Source: AWTP1-13 sp963840075 (GTDB lineage: Bacteria; Pseudomonadota; Alphaproteobacteria; Rhizobiales; Hyphomicrobiaceae). From it: DNA of 64,000 nt. How positions within the stretch are numbered: position 1 is the stretch's first letter; the number at the start of each line of letters is the position of its first letter. Shown here one piece after another: positions 1 to 8,643 of this stretch. The DNA lies in contig CAWIXS010000031.1 in the NCBI GenBank assembly GCA_963840075.1, forward strand, positions 62,001-126,000, in the 5' to 3' direction. The position numbers were made by a program, and so were the translations under genes. Under the pieces are notes generated by a model. It was not told the DNA's origin and did no database searches. It saw only the letters and a program-made list of their open reading frames with translations.

Positions 1-6
1 AGGCTA

Positions 7-543
7 ATGCCGGAACGCCCGACGAGCTACGAGTACGAGGATTTGTTGACGTGCGGCCGGGGGGACTTGTTCGGTCCCGGCAATGCGCGGCTGCCGTTGC
101 CGCCAATGCTCATGTTCGAGCGCATCTCGGCGATCTCCGACACCGGCGGCGCGCACGGCAAGGGCCAGATCGTGGCCGAGCTCAAGGTTGCCGGCAATCC
201 CGCCCTGGACTGGATTTTTGCCTGTCATTTCAAGGGCGATGCCGTGATGCCGGGCTGTCTGCCGCTGGACGGGCTGTGGCAGCTGACGGGCTTCTTCCTG
301 GGCTGGCTTGGCGCGCAGGGCAAGGGCCTCGCGGTGGGCGTGGGCGAGGTGAAATTCACTGGCATAATTACGCCCACGACCAAGCTGGTGGAATATGTGA
401 TCGACCTCAAACGCGTGATCCTGCGCAAGCTCAAGCTTGCCATCGCCGACGGCGTGGTCAAGGCGGATGGCCAGGTGGTCTACGCCGCGACCGACCTGCG
501 CGTCGGACTGGTCGGGCCGGGCGAGCAGCCCGCCGCAACCTGA
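7..543 (+). CDS. fabA: 3-hydroxydecanoyl-ACP dehydratase/isomerase FabA
   Basis: FabA dehydrates 3-hydroxyacyl-ACP and isomerises trans-2- to cis-3-decenoyl-ACP, the branch point to unsaturated fatty acids in the cytosolic type II pathway. The 178-residue product has the usual family length. The hot-dog active site is visible as HFKGDAVMPG with His74 and, 14 residues on, Asp88 in CLPLDGLWQ, the same spacing as the E. coli His/Asp pair. It is followed 76 bp later by fabB and then fabI, the normal Hyphomicrobiales order. The ATG at 7 is preceded by only six bases in this window, so its ribosome-binding site and any upstream regulator gene cannot be seen. Confidence 0.97.
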   Translation: MPERPTSYEYEDLLTCGRGDLFGPGNARLPLPPMLMFERISAISDTGGAHGKGQIVAELKVAGNPALDWIFACHFKGDAVMPGCLPLDGLWQLTGFFLGWLGAQGKGLAVGVGEVKFTGIITPTTKLVEYVIDLKRVILRKLKLAIADGVVKADGQVVYAATDLRVGLVGPGEQPAAT

Positions 544-619
544 CGGGCGCGGGCGGCGCCGGGACACGCTCGATATCGAAGGGCGAGAACAGCACGACAA
601 TGCGAAGCGAGGTCCTGGC

Positions 620-1851
620 ATGAGACGCGTGGTCGTGACCGGCATGGGGGTTGTCTCTTCGATCGGCAACAACACCCAGGAGGTCCTGGCCTCGCTGCGC
701 GAGGGCAAGTCCGGCATCGTGCGCGCGGAGGAGTACGCGAGGCTCGGATTCCGCTGCCAGGTGCACGGGGCCGTGCAGCTCGAATGGGAGCCGATGGTCC
801 CGCGCAAGCCGCGGCGCTTCATGGAGGCCGGCGTCGGCTGGAACTATATCGCCATGGACCAGGCGATTCGCGACGTCGGGCCTGGAGCCGGGCGACGTGG
901 TCAACGAGCGCACGGGCATTGTCATGGGCTCGGGCGGGCCGTCCACGCGGGCGCTGGTGCGCGCCGCAGACGTGACGCGCGAGAAGGACCCCAGGAAGGT
1001 CGGCCCCTTCGAGGTGCCGAAGGGCATGTGCTCCGGGCCGTCGGCTGCCCTCGCCACGGCGTTCCAGATCAAGGGCGTCAACTATTCGATCTCGTCGGCT
1101 TGTGCCACCTCCGCACATTGCATCGGCAATGCCGCAGAGCCAGATCCTGTGGGGCAAGCAGGACGTGGTGTTTGCCGGCGGTTGCGAGGAGCTCGACTGG
1201 ACCCTGTCGGTGCTGTTCAATTCCATGGGCGCCATGTCGACCAGATTCAACGCCACGCCGGCGCGGGCGAGCCGCGCCTACGACAAGGACCGCGACGGCT
1301 TCGTCATCGCCGGCGGCGCCGGCGTCGTGGTGCTGGAGGAGCTGCAGCGCGCCAAGGCCCGCGGCGCCAGGATCTACGGCGAGCTGGTGGGCTATGGCGC
1401 CACCTCCGACGGCTACGACATGGTGGCGCCGTCGGGCGAGGGGGCCGTGCGTTGCATGCGCAGCGCCATGCAGGGGGTGGACGGCAAGGGCGTCGGCAGG
1501 ATCGGCTACATCAACCCGCACGGCACGGCGACGCCGGTCGGCGACAAGGTGGAGATCGACGCCATCCGTCAGGCGTTCGGCAAGGATATTCCGCCCATCT
1601 CGTCGACGAAATCGCTGACCGGCCACGCCCTGGGAGCTGCCGGGGTGCAGGAGGCCATTTTCTCGCTGCTCATGATGAACAACGGCTTCATCTGCGAAAG
1701 CGCCAACATCGACGCGCTCGATGCGGATTTCGCCGGGGTTCCGATCGCAGTGCAGCGTCAGGACAACGTTGCGCTCGACTGTGTCATGTCCAACAGCTTC
1801 GGCTTCGGGGGCACCAACGCAACCCTTGTGTTCAGACGCTGCGACGCCTAG
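620..1851 (+). CDS. fabB: beta-ketoacyl-ACP synthase I FabB, two +1 frameshifts
   Basis: FabB is the condensing enzyme that elongates unsaturated acyl-ACPs. The frame starts MRRVVVTGMGVVSSIG and runs to about 880; homology continues in the next frame from LEPGDVVNERTG, and again in the third frame from QILWGKQD at about 1141. Removing one base near 878-882 (GGGCC) and one near 1140-1141 (CC) restores 409 residues, close to the E. coli length. Catalytic Cys161 (SSACATSAHC), His300 (NPHGTATPVGD) and His335 (LTGHALGAAG) all survive in the restored protein. Either the two extra C bases are sequence errors or the gene is dead; the first is more likely because fabA and fabI on both sides are intact. 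Confidence 0.93.
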
Positions 1852-2012
1852 AGCGGAGGTAGATAAAGAGCACCGACCCGAATCAGTGGACCGAAGAGTC
1901 CCGAAACGGGGGGTGAGGGAAGACGAGCGCTGGAGGTTTTTCCGTGCCGGGGGGAAACGCCAAGGCCACCGGGGCGTAGAAGCCCTGGACTTGCGAGTGG
2001 ACAGGAACGGCC

Positions 2013-2882
2013 ATGACCAACAAGGATATTGCAAAGCCTGCTCCGCTGATGGCGGGCAAGCGCGGCCTCATCATGGGCGTCGCCAACGACCGCTCCATTG
2101 CCTGGGGCATCTCCCGCGTGCTCGCGGGCCAGGGCGCCAAGCTCGCCTTCACCTACCAGGGGGAGGCCTTCGGCCGGCGCGCCATCCCGCTCGCCAAGTC
2201 GGTCGCCTCGGAGATCATCGTCAGCTGCGACGTGAGCGACCTCAAGAGCGTCGACAACGCGTTTGCCGAGATCGAGAAGACGTGGGGCGGCCTCGACTTC
2301 GTCGTGCACGCGCTGGCGTTCTCCGACCGGCGCGAGCTGCAGGGGCGCTACTCGGAGACGACGCGCGAGAACTTCGCCAACACCATGGTGATCTCGTGCT
2401 TCTCCTTCACCGAGGTGGCCAAGCGCGCCGCCGCCCTGATGAGCAACGGCGGCTCGATGCTGACGCTCACCTACGGCGGCTCGCAGCGCGTGGTGCCGTC
2501 CTACAACGTGATGGGCGTCGCCAAGGCCGCGCTGGAGGCGAGCGTGCGCTACCTCGCCGCCGACTTCGGCGGCCAGGGCATCCGCGTCAACGCCCTGTCG
2601 CCCGGGCCCATGCGCACCCTCGCCGGCGCCGGCATCTCCGACGCACGCACCATCTTCAACTATCAGGGCGAGCACGCCCTGTTGAAGCGCACGCCGACTC
2701 TCGACGAGGTCGGCGGCGCGGCGCTCTATCTGCTGTCCGATCTCTCCGGTGCGGTGACGGGCGAGATTCACTATGTCGACTGCGGCTACAATGTCGTGGC
2801 CATGCCGAGCCTCGAGGACCTCAAGGTGCAGGAGCAGGAGGCCACCGCAGCGGGGCGGCCGAGCTCGCAGGCGGCGGAGTAG
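2013..2882 (+). CDS. fabI: enoyl-ACP reductase FabI
   Basis: FabI is the NADH-dependent enoyl-ACP reductase that completes each elongation cycle. The 289-residue protein is a divergent short-chain dehydrogenase: a glycine-rich nucleotide-binding start (GVANDRSIAWGI), the FabI-type Tyr-x6-Lys catalytic pair at Tyr164/Lys171 (YNVMGVAK), the SPGPMRTLAGAGI loop and a conserved C-terminus ending VDCGYNVVAMP. About 160 bp separate it from fabB, so it may have its own promoter within the same cluster. The last 18 residues, rich in Glu, Ala and Gln, go beyond the usual family end. Confidence 0.97.
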   Translation: MTNKDIAKPAPLMAGKRGLIMGVANDRSIAWGISRVLAGQGAKLAFTYQGEAFGRRAIPLAKSVASEIIVSCDVSDLKSVDNAFAEIEKTWGGLDFVVHALAFSDRRELQGRYSETTRENFANTMVISCFSFTEVAKRAAALMSNGGSMLTLTYGGSQRVVPSYNVMGVAKAALEASVRYLAADFGGQGIRVNALSPGPMRTLAGAGISDARTIFNYQGEHALLKRTPTLDEVGGAALYLLSDLSGAVTGEIHYVDCGYNVVAMPSLEDLKVQEQEATAAGRPSSQAAE

Positions 2883-2892
2883 GCGGCGTAGC

Positions 2893-3000
2893 GCCGTAGG
2901 GTGCAATAAGGCGCTAGCCGCATTGCACCGATCTTCGCGTGACACTTGCTGCACGGTCGATTCCGGTGGAATGCGCCTTCGGCTTATTGCACCCTACGCC
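2893..3000. repeat. REP-like inverted repeat, GTAGGGTGCAAT family
   Basis: Directly after fabI, GTAGGGTGCAATAAGGCG (about 2896) faces its near-complement CTTATTGCACCCTAC (about 2984-2998), with an inner CATTGCACC copy. A shorter relative lies at 58634-58668. It could fold as a transcript-end hairpin for fabI, but there is no T-tract, so I call it a dispersed palindromic repeat. Confidence 0.6.
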
Positions 3001-3081
3001 CTGCGCTGTGGATAATGTGCTCACGGTCCACCACTGATCGTGGCCGTGTCAATGAAAAGGCGCACGGTTCCACGGTTCTTC

Positions 3082-3642
3082 CTATTTGGCCCCGTCAAGT
3101 TCTCTCTTCCATTTTTCGTACCATGCTTTGGCCTCTTCCGTCGACTTTTTTACCTCATATTCTTCCTGATGTTTCCTTTGCCTTTCTACCACCTTATCAA
3201 AGTCTGCCTCTGAGATTTTTCCATATGTCCTGCACCGAATTAACCATCCATAGGCCGAGCGCGACGGCGCGAAAGACCAAATCGCGCCAGCGGGTGGAGG
3301 CCCCTCTCTGAAGAGACTTTTTGATCGGGCAGTCGCAGCCTCTCTCATAACGACTTCTGCATCAACCCTGCAATGCCGCATCTCTTGTTCTATCTGTTCT
3401 TTCTCAGCAACCGCCCGACGCTCTGCTTCAACTGCGTGGTATCGCATATTTTGTATGATTGGCACCAAGAACCACAGAAGCACCGGGAAGGCGACGATGA
3501 AAATGAACATCATCAAATAGGACTTTGCTGTTGGCCAAGTCTCTGGCACTTTGGCCAACAAATACCATCGGTAGGCGGCTGCCATGATGATTGCCGCCGC
3601 TAGTACGCCGACCGTTGTTCCAATGATAATCTCAACAATCAT
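3082..3642 (-). CDS. hypothetical two-helix membrane protein with coiled coil
   Basis: I do not recognise a family. From the ATG at 3642 the 186-residue product begins with a hydrophobic helix (MIVEIIIGTTVGVLAAAIIM), then a second helix (LMMFIFIVAFPVLLWFLVPI), then a charged, Glu/Arg-rich coiled-coil stretch and a Lys-rich tail. A start 87 bp upstream is possible but would put a basic leader before the first helix. Base composition is clearly lower in GC than the fab genes, and together with the toxin-antitoxin pair next door this suggests a transferred patch. Confidence 0.6.
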   Translation of the reverse strand: MIVEIIIGTTVGVLAAAIIMAAAYRWYLLAKVPETWPTAKSYLMMFIFIVAFPVLLWFLVPIIQNMRYHAVEAERRAVAEKEQIEQEMRHCRVDAEVVMREAATARSKSLFREGPPPAGAIWSFAPSRSAYGWLIRCRTYGKISEADFDKVVERQRKHQEEYEVKKSTEEAKAWYEKWKRELDGAK

Positions 3643-3793
3643 AAGGCGCCCCAAGTTCGCCGACGTATCGGAAACCGACCTCCGCCGGAGGACGGACACT
3701 CCAACGGTCAGCCCTGGTCCTATCGCCACAGCTTACATGCGCCGATGCGAGGCCACCAGTCAGCACGCACTTGCTCACCGTTGCTTCACGGTC

Positions 3794-3813
3794 TGACTAG
3801 TCGTATGACTAGT
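3794..3813 (+). promoter_or_regulatory. candidate autoregulatory operator of the toxin-antitoxin pair
   Basis: TGACTAGT occurs twice (3794-3801 and 3806-3813), 12 bp apart start to start, each holding the palindrome ACTAGT. The second copy ends two bases before the antitoxin ATG. Antitoxins of this class usually bind short palindromes over their own promoter, so this fits autoregulation; binding itself is inference. Confidence 0.55.
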
Positions 3814-3815
3814 GC

Positions 3816-4106
3816 ATGAGCAAGCGAAATCGAGTACGGCCTGCAGAGAGCGGTGCCTGGCAGGTGCAAGAGGCCAAGGCGCGCTTCAGCGAGATGTTGG
3901 AGCGGGCGCTATCCGACGGGCCGCAATTCGTGACCAAGCATGGCAAGGACGCCGCCGTGCTGCTGTCCGTCGATGCGTGGCGCGACCTGGAAGCGCGTGC
4001 GCGACCATCGCTCAAGGAGCTGCTGATGAGCGATGAAGCGCGGACGGACGAGCTCGTCCCGCCACGTCGCAAGTTCAAGCTACGCCCGCCCGTCACTTTC
4101 GATTGA
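3816..4106 (+). CDS. Phd/YefM-family antitoxin
   Basis: A 96-residue antitoxin expected to neutralise the PIN toxin encoded next. The core VQEAKARFSEMLERAL and the following FVTKHGKDAAVLLSVDAWRDLE match the Phd/YefM N-terminal DNA-binding fold (W.v.eAk..fs.ll..a....p..it..G...vvl.s...y..l). The C-terminus is charged and probably disordered, where toxin binding normally lies. The gene starts two bases after a duplicated palindrome and its stop is 10 bp before the toxin start, the usual antitoxin-first arrangement. Confidence 0.88.
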   Translation: MSKRNRVRPAESGAWQVQEAKARFSEMLERALSDGPQFVTKHGKDAAVLLSVDAWRDLEARARPSLKELLMSDEARTDELVPPRRKFKLRPPVTFD

Positions 4107-4116
4107 GCGGGGGCCT

Positions 4117-4524
4117 TTGTTTCTGCTGGACACCAACGTAGTTTCCGAGCTTCGGCGCACTCGACCGCACGGCGCGGTGCTGGCTTGGCTGCAGCCGATA
4201 CCTTCTAACGCGCTACACGTGTCGGCGGTCAGCGTCGGGGAGATCCAGTCGGGCATCGAGATCACTCGCGGACGCGACGCGAAGAAGGCTGCGGAGATCG
4301 AGGTCTGGCTCGAGAAGGTTTTGCAAACATTCCAGGTATTGGATGTGGACGCCGCCGCCTTCCGGATTTGGGCCAAGCTGATGCAAAGAAGGTCGGATGA
4401 TCAGATGCTCGACGCCATGCTTGCTGCCACAGCGATCGTGCGGAACCTGACGGTAGCCACCCGCAACGTACGTGACTTCAAGGGATTCGGCATCGACATC
4501 GTGAACCCATTTGCAACCGCCTAG
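4117..4524 (+). CDS. vapC: VapC/FitB-type PIN-domain toxin
   Basis: A predicted Mg-dependent ribonuclease of about 135 residues. The PIN acidic triad is visible: Asp5 in LFLLDTNVVSELRR, Glu42 in SVGEIQSG and Asp99 in DQMLDAMLAATAI, followed by a typical end (ATRNVRDFKGFGIDIVNPF). I choose the TTG at 4117 because it places the LDTN motif at the very N-terminus and follows a GAGCGGGGG ribosome-binding site. Upstream in-frame ATGs would add unrelated residues overlapping the antitoxin. With the antitoxin it forms a complete module. Confidence 0.88.
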   Translation: MFLLDTNVVSELRRTRPHGAVLAWLQPIPSNALHVSAVSVGEIQSGIEITRGRDAKKAAEIEVWLEKVLQTFQVLDVDAAAFRIWAKLMQRRSDDQMLDAMLAATAIVRNLTVATRNVRDFKGFGIDIVNPFATA

Positions 4525-4556
4525 ACCGGCGTCGAAAGAAGGACAGTCGACTGAGC

Positions 4557-5417
4557 ATGATCGGCGTGTTCGACTCGGGCATCGGGGGGCTCACCATCTT
4601 TCGGGCGCTGGTCGCGCGCTTCCCGGGCATCGCCTTCGTCTATCTCGGCGATCACGCCAACATGCCCTACGGCGACCGCGCCTCCGACGACATCGTGGCG
4701 CTCACGCGGAAGGGCGTGGATGCCCTGTTCCGGCAGGGCTGCCGGCTCGTCCTGCTCGGATGCAACACGGCCACCTGCATCGCCGCCCGCACCCTGCAGC
4801 AGGGCTGGCTGCCCGTGAGCGGCTGGCCGGGCCGCAATGTGCTGGGCATCGTGGCGCCCACGGTGGAGGCCGCGACCCAGACCGCGTGGGCGATCACGAC
4901 GCCGCAGTACCCCCAGAGATACAACACCGACACCGTCGGCGTATTCGGCACCACGCGGACGATCGCCTCGCATGCCTACCCGGAGGAGATCCGCAAGCGC
5001 TGCCCCAAGGTGACGGTGGTGCAGCAGACCTGCCCGGATCTCGCCGCGGCCATCGAGCGCGGCGCACCCGAGGATGTCCTCGATGACCTGGTGGCACACG
5101 CCGTCGGCGCGGTGCTGGAGCAGACCGGCGGCGCGCCGCCGCATCGCGCGATCCTGGGCTGCACCCACTATCCGCTGGTCGAGGCCCTGTTCCAGCGCCA
5201 TCTGCCGGCGTTCACGCGAGTGCTGTCGCAGCCGGAGGTGGTAGCCGACAGCCTGGAGGATTACCTCCAGCGCCATCCGCGCTACGCCGACGACGGCGCC
5301 GCCTCGGGCAGCGTCCCGCCGCCCGTGCTGCTGACGACCGGCGAGCCATCCTGGGTCAGCACGACGGCGCGCATCTTCTGGCAGCAGGCGCCGGAGTTCC
5401 GGCATCTGCCGGCCTGA
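4557..5417 (+). CDS. murI: glutamate racemase MurI
   Basis: MurI interconverts L- and D-glutamate to supply D-Glu for peptidoglycan. The 286-residue protein has the family start GVFDSGIGGL, the YLGDHANMPYGDR segment and both catalytic cysteines, Cys69 in LLGCNTATC and Cys202 in LGCTHYPLVE. It is a little longer than many MurI proteins because of a C-terminal segment after the second cysteine. The ATG at 4557 follows the vapC stop by 32 bp; the toxin-antitoxin pair therefore sits directly upstream of an essential cell-wall gene on the same strand. Confidence 0.95.
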   Translation: MIGVFDSGIGGLTIFRALVARFPGIAFVYLGDHANMPYGDRASDDIVALTRKGVDALFRQGCRLVLLGCNTATCIAARTLQQGWLPVSGWPGRNVLGIVAPTVEAATQTAWAITTPQYPQRYNTDTVGVFGTTRTIASHAYPEEIRKRCPKVTVVQQTCPDLAAAIERGAPEDVLDDLVAHAVGAVLEQTGGAPPHRAILGCTHYPLVEALFQRHLPAFTRVLSQPEVVADSLEDYLQRHPRYADDGAASGSVPPPVLLTTGEPSWVSTTARIFWQQAPEFRHLPA

Positions 5418-5525
5418 TGGCGTCCGTCGCCCGCGTTCGGACCGCTCGGAAATCTCCCCTGTCATGCCGGGTGGCACCGCTGTAGCATCCGGCCGACCAT
5501 GGACGCACAGGGGGCAGAGGCCCAG

Positions 5526-5978
5526 ATGCTCACCTACACCGTGCACGAGCCGCCCAATGCGCCGACGGGACGCATCGAGCGCGCCGAGCGGCTCGTCTTC
5601 GTGAAGGACGGCTTCTCGTGGATGGCGGCCCTGTTCGCGCCCGTCTGGATGATCGTCCACCGGCTGTGGTGGCCTTTGCTCGGCTATGCGGCTCTGAGCG
5701 GGCTGCTGGGCTGGGTGGGCAGCCTGGTCGCCGCCGGCTGGACCATGCTCGCCGGCCTGGCGCTGCATCTGCTGGTCGGCTTGGAGGCGAGCACGCTGCG
5801 GCGCTGGACGCTCGACCGGCGCGGCTGGCGCACCGTGGGCTCGGTGTCGGGCCGGACCGCGGAGGAGTGTGAGCGGCGCTTCTTCGAGGTGTGGCTGCCG
5901 GCGCAGCCCGCCGTCGCCGCGGCTTCCGATCGGCCTTCGGACAGCGCAGGGGCGAGGGCGCTCGTGCCCAGCGTCTGA
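5526..5978 (+). CDS. DUF2628 family membrane protein
   Basis: A small protein of unknown function of the DUF2628 type. After a short soluble start (MLTYTVHEPP) comes the family hallmark FVKDGFSWMAALFAPVWMIVHRLWW, then two or three membrane helices and EASTLRRWTLDRRGW. The ATG at 5526 is preferred because GAGG lies five bases upstream and the family motif starts close to it; the ATG at 5499 would add nine residues. The C-terminal 35 residues are low in hydrophobicity and probably cytoplasmic. Confidence 0.8.
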   Translation: MLTYTVHEPPNAPTGRIERAERLVFVKDGFSWMAALFAPVWMIVHRLWWPLLGYAALSGLLGWVGSLVAAGWTMLAGLALHLLVGLEASTLRRWTLDRRGWRTVGSVSGRTAEECERRFFEVWLPAQPAVAAASDRPSDSAGARALVPSV

Positions 5979-6055
5979 TCCTCCGATCATCTGATCCCTG
6001 CGGTTGCAGCCTCTGCGTGGGTCTGCCGGGGATGTGCGATATCGGCTGACCCCGT

Positions 6056-6853
6056 ATGATCTTCCTCCTCGAGATTGCGGTGACGCCGCTGCTGGTGGCG
6101 GCGGTCTCGCTGGCGGCGCGCCGCTGGGGACCCGGCATCGGCGGCATCCTGATGGGCCTGCCGTGGTTCACGGGGCCCACGCTCTACCTCCTGATCCTGC
6201 ACCGGGGCATCGAGTTCGGGGTGGCGGCCTCTATCGGCGTCCTCATCGGCGTGGTGTGCATCTCGGCGTTCATCGTCGCCTACGGCAGTGCGGCGCGCTA
6301 TGCCGGCTGGCGCTGGTGCCTGCCGGCGGCGGCCTCGGCGTTCCTCGCGAGCGCGTGGGCCGCCAGCAACCCGGCCCTGCTGGCCGGGCTCGCCTCTGGC
6401 GCGCTTGCACAACTCGCGGCGGCCGCCGCTGCTGCCGCCGCAAGCCTTCTCGTCGCCCTCGCCCTGCTGCCGCGGCCGCGCCTGGCGGCGCTTCCGCGGG
6501 CGCTGCCGTGGTGGGACATCCCGGTCCGGATGGCGGCCACCGCGGCGCTGGTGGCCGCCCTGATGGCGAGTGCGGATGCTCTGGGCCCCCGGCTCGCCGG
6601 CGTCTTCTCGACCTATCCGGTGATTGTCACCGTCGTCGGCGCCTTCACGCATCAGCGCTGGGGGCGCGACGCGGTCTGGCGCACCCTGCGCGGGCTCACG
6701 GCCTCCTTGTCCGGGTTCATCCTGTTTTTCCTGGTGGTGGGCGCTGCGCTGCCGACCCTCGGCCTTGCGGGCGCCTACGCCCTGGCGTCGGCGATCGCGG
6801 TTGCCGTTACCGCCGGACTGGCTGCCCTGGATCGGCGGCGCAAGGTTGCATAG
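6056..6853 (+). CDS. hypothetical polytopic membrane protein
   Basis: A 265-residue protein with about seven or eight predicted membrane helices and no catalytic motif I recognise. Two similar short segments, ILMGLPWFTGPTL near the N-terminus and VFSTYPVIVTVVGAF in the second half, followed in each case by a helix, suggest an internally duplicated transporter-like fold. An Ala-rich run of about 12 residues lies in the middle (6415-6445), where the DNA is a GCC/GCN repeat. It stands alone between the DUF2628 gene and a palindromic repeat. Confidence 0.75.
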   Translation: MIFLLEIAVTPLLVAAVSLAARRWGPGIGGILMGLPWFTGPTLYLLILHRGIEFGVAASIGVLIGVVCISAFIVAYGSAARYAGWRWCLPAAASAFLASAWAASNPALLAGLASGALAQLAAAAAAAAASLLVALALLPRPRLAALPRALPWWDIPVRMAATAALVAALMASADALGPRLAGVFSTYPVIVTVVGAFTHQRWGRDAVWRTLRGLTASLSGFILFFLVVGAALPTLGLAGAYALASAIAVAVTAGLAALDRRRKVA

Positions 6854-6863
6854 AGGGTGCATA

Positions 6864-6936
6864 GAAGGGGTCAGACCCCTCGCCTGCACCGTCCGAGACT
6901 CAGTTGCAGCGTCGACGCGAGGGGTCCGACCCCTTC
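6864..6936. repeat. GGGGTCAGACCCC inverted-repeat element, copy 1
   Basis: GAAGGGGTCAGACCCCTCGC at about 6865 and its near-complement GCGAGGGGTCCGACCCCTTC at about 6917 flank a 30-base middle. Each arm is itself a palindrome (GGGGTC.GACCCC). Three more copies lie at 30151, 35061 and 46055. The rest of the 303-base gap between 6853 and 7157 shows nothing else I can support. Confidence 0.75.
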
Positions 6937-7156
6937 TCCGCGGTGGAGGCGAGGGTCGATCCCTCGAATACCTCTGGCGCTGCGAATTCCGCGATTCCAG
7001 GGGGGGGTCGGCGCCGGGAGCACCCCGAGGCCGGCCGAGGGCTCACCGCACTCCCGGGCCTCGCCAGGCGCCGTACAGCGCGTCCCGAAACGGGACAGTG
7101 GTCCGCCACGCTGCTTCTGCGGCGCCTCTGCAACGATGAAGGACCGGTAAAGGCGG

Positions 7157-8197
7157 TCAGCGCCGCGCGGGTTGGCGCTGCGCCGGTCTTGCAAGCGCGC
7201 CCACCTCCATCAGGAGGCGTTCCGCCAGCGTCTCCTCCAGCGCGCTGTTGAGGCGGGCGGCCTTGGCGGCCGCGCCGATGCGGGCGAGCGCCGCATTGAG
7301 GCCGGCCACGCTCCACTCGCGGCACTGCTGCTCGATGGCGGCCTTCTGCCTGAAGTGCACCGCCGGCTTCAGGGCGCGCATCGCCTCCTCCAGCGACCGC
7401 CCGGCGTCGTGGGCGCTGCGCAGGCGGTGCAGGCGCAGGAAGTGGCGCTGCAGGGCCAGGATCACGCCCTGCGCGCTCTCGCCGCCGGCGACGCAGCGCT
7501 CGCACTCGCGCACGGCCTCCGCCGCCCGCCCCGAGGCCGCAGCCAGCGCGACGCGGTCGAGCGCGGTCTCGGCGGCATCGCCGACGGCCGCCTCCACGTC
7601 CTCCTCCTCGATGCGGGCCTTGCCGCGGGCGTAGAGGGTGAGCTTCTCCACCTCCGCCCGCGACAGCGCGCGGTCGGCGCCCAGCCGGGAGATCAGCAGC
7701 TTCCTCGCCGCCGGCGCGATCTCCATTTTGGCGGCCCCCAGCACCTCGCTGACGACGCTTTCCAGATCGCGCGCCTCGTCGGGATAGCAGGCGACGGCGG
7801 CGGCTCCCGCGGCCTTCTCGAACAGCGCGCGCAGCGCCTCGTCGGGGCGCAGACTGCCGGCCTCCACGATCAGGACGCCTTCGAGCTTGCCCCGCTCCAC
7901 CAGCGGCTTGAGCAGGTTGGCGTTGATGCGCCGTCCGGCCGTTGCGCGTACCACCTTGCGCCCGCCGAACATGGAGATCGTCAGCAGCTCCACGCCGATG
8001 CGGTCCGGGTCCTCCTCGAGGTCGGCGTCGTCGAGGCGCAGGATCTCCCCGCCGTGCCGCTCGGCGAGCCGCCTGGCGAGCGTCGTCGCCCGCTCGCTGA
8101 CGAGCCCCGCGTCGCTGCCGAAGAACAGCACCGCCTCCGGCACCCGCTCCACCGCCTTCAGGAAGGCTTCAGCCTGGTAGGCCTTCACCGCGACCAT
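7157..8197 (-). CDS. holA: DNA polymerase III delta subunit HolA
   Basis: HolA is the clamp-loader delta subunit that opens the beta clamp. The 346-residue product has the family layout: an AAA-like N-terminal domain without a Walker A motif (VPEAVLFFGSDAGLVSERA), the segment LTISMFGGRKVVRA typical of delta, and a helical C-terminal collar domain ending in a Pro/Arg tail. It lies downstream of lptE and leuS on the same strand, the standard alphaproteobacterial order, although a 446-base repeat-rich gap separates it from lptE. Confidence 0.94.
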   Translation of the reverse strand: MVAVKAYQAEAFLKAVERVPEAVLFFGSDAGLVSERATTLARRLAERHGGEILRLDDADLEEDPDRIGVELLTISMFGGRKVVRATAGRRINANLLKPLVERGKLEGVLIVEAGSLRPDEALRALFEKAAGAAAVACYPDEARDLESVVSEVLGAAKMEIAPAARKLLISRLGADRALSRAEVEKLTLYARGKARIEEEDVEAAVGDAAETALDRVALAAASGRAAEAVRECERCVAGGESAQGVILALQRHFLRLHRLRSAHDAGRSLEEAMRALKPAVHFRQKAAIEQQCREWSVAGLNAALARIGAAAKAARLNSALEETLAERLLMEVGALARPAQRQPARR

Positions 8198-8274
8198 GAG
8201 GTGTCACCGTGGCTGGGGCGTGCGCCGCAGCGGCGGACGGGGAGGCAGCGCACGCGCCACTGGCGCCGCCGTGT

Positions 8275-8490
8275 CGCCTCTCCCCGCTTGCGGGGAGACG
8301 GCCAGGGTGAGGGGCAGCCCAGGGAAAACCCCATCCGCAGGCAGCCTCCGATCACACTCGAGGCACCGCTTGCTTACCTCGAGGCCCCGCGCGGACAGCG
8401 GCGTCGCCCTAGGCTGCCCCTCTCCCCGTCGCCCTCGGGACATTGTGGCGAGCGCACCCTTGTGGATGGCCGAGGGCCGCGGGGAGAGGG
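8275..8490. repeat. CTCTCCCCGC/GCGGGGAGAG palindromic repeat cluster, copy 1
   Basis: The 8198-8643 gap holds a hairpin CTCTCCCCGCTTGCGGGGAGAC (about 8278-8299), followed by GTGAGGGGCAGCCCAGGG and, about 100 bases on, its imperfect complement CCCTAGGCTGCCCCTCTCCCC. The block ends with a stretch reading GGATGGCCGAGGGCCGCGGG that recurs at 38055-38080. No gene is supported in the gap. Confidence 0.75.
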
Positions 8491-8643
8491 AGTGCGGGCG
8501 CCGCGGGCGCCGCAAGCGCCGCCGTCCCAGCTCTCCCGCTCGCATCAGGGCGCGGGCATCAGCCGGGCCAGCCGCTGCACCAGCAGGGCAATGGCTGGTG
8601 GACTTGCCAAAGGACTGCGAGGTTGTCGGGAGCCGCCAAGCTG

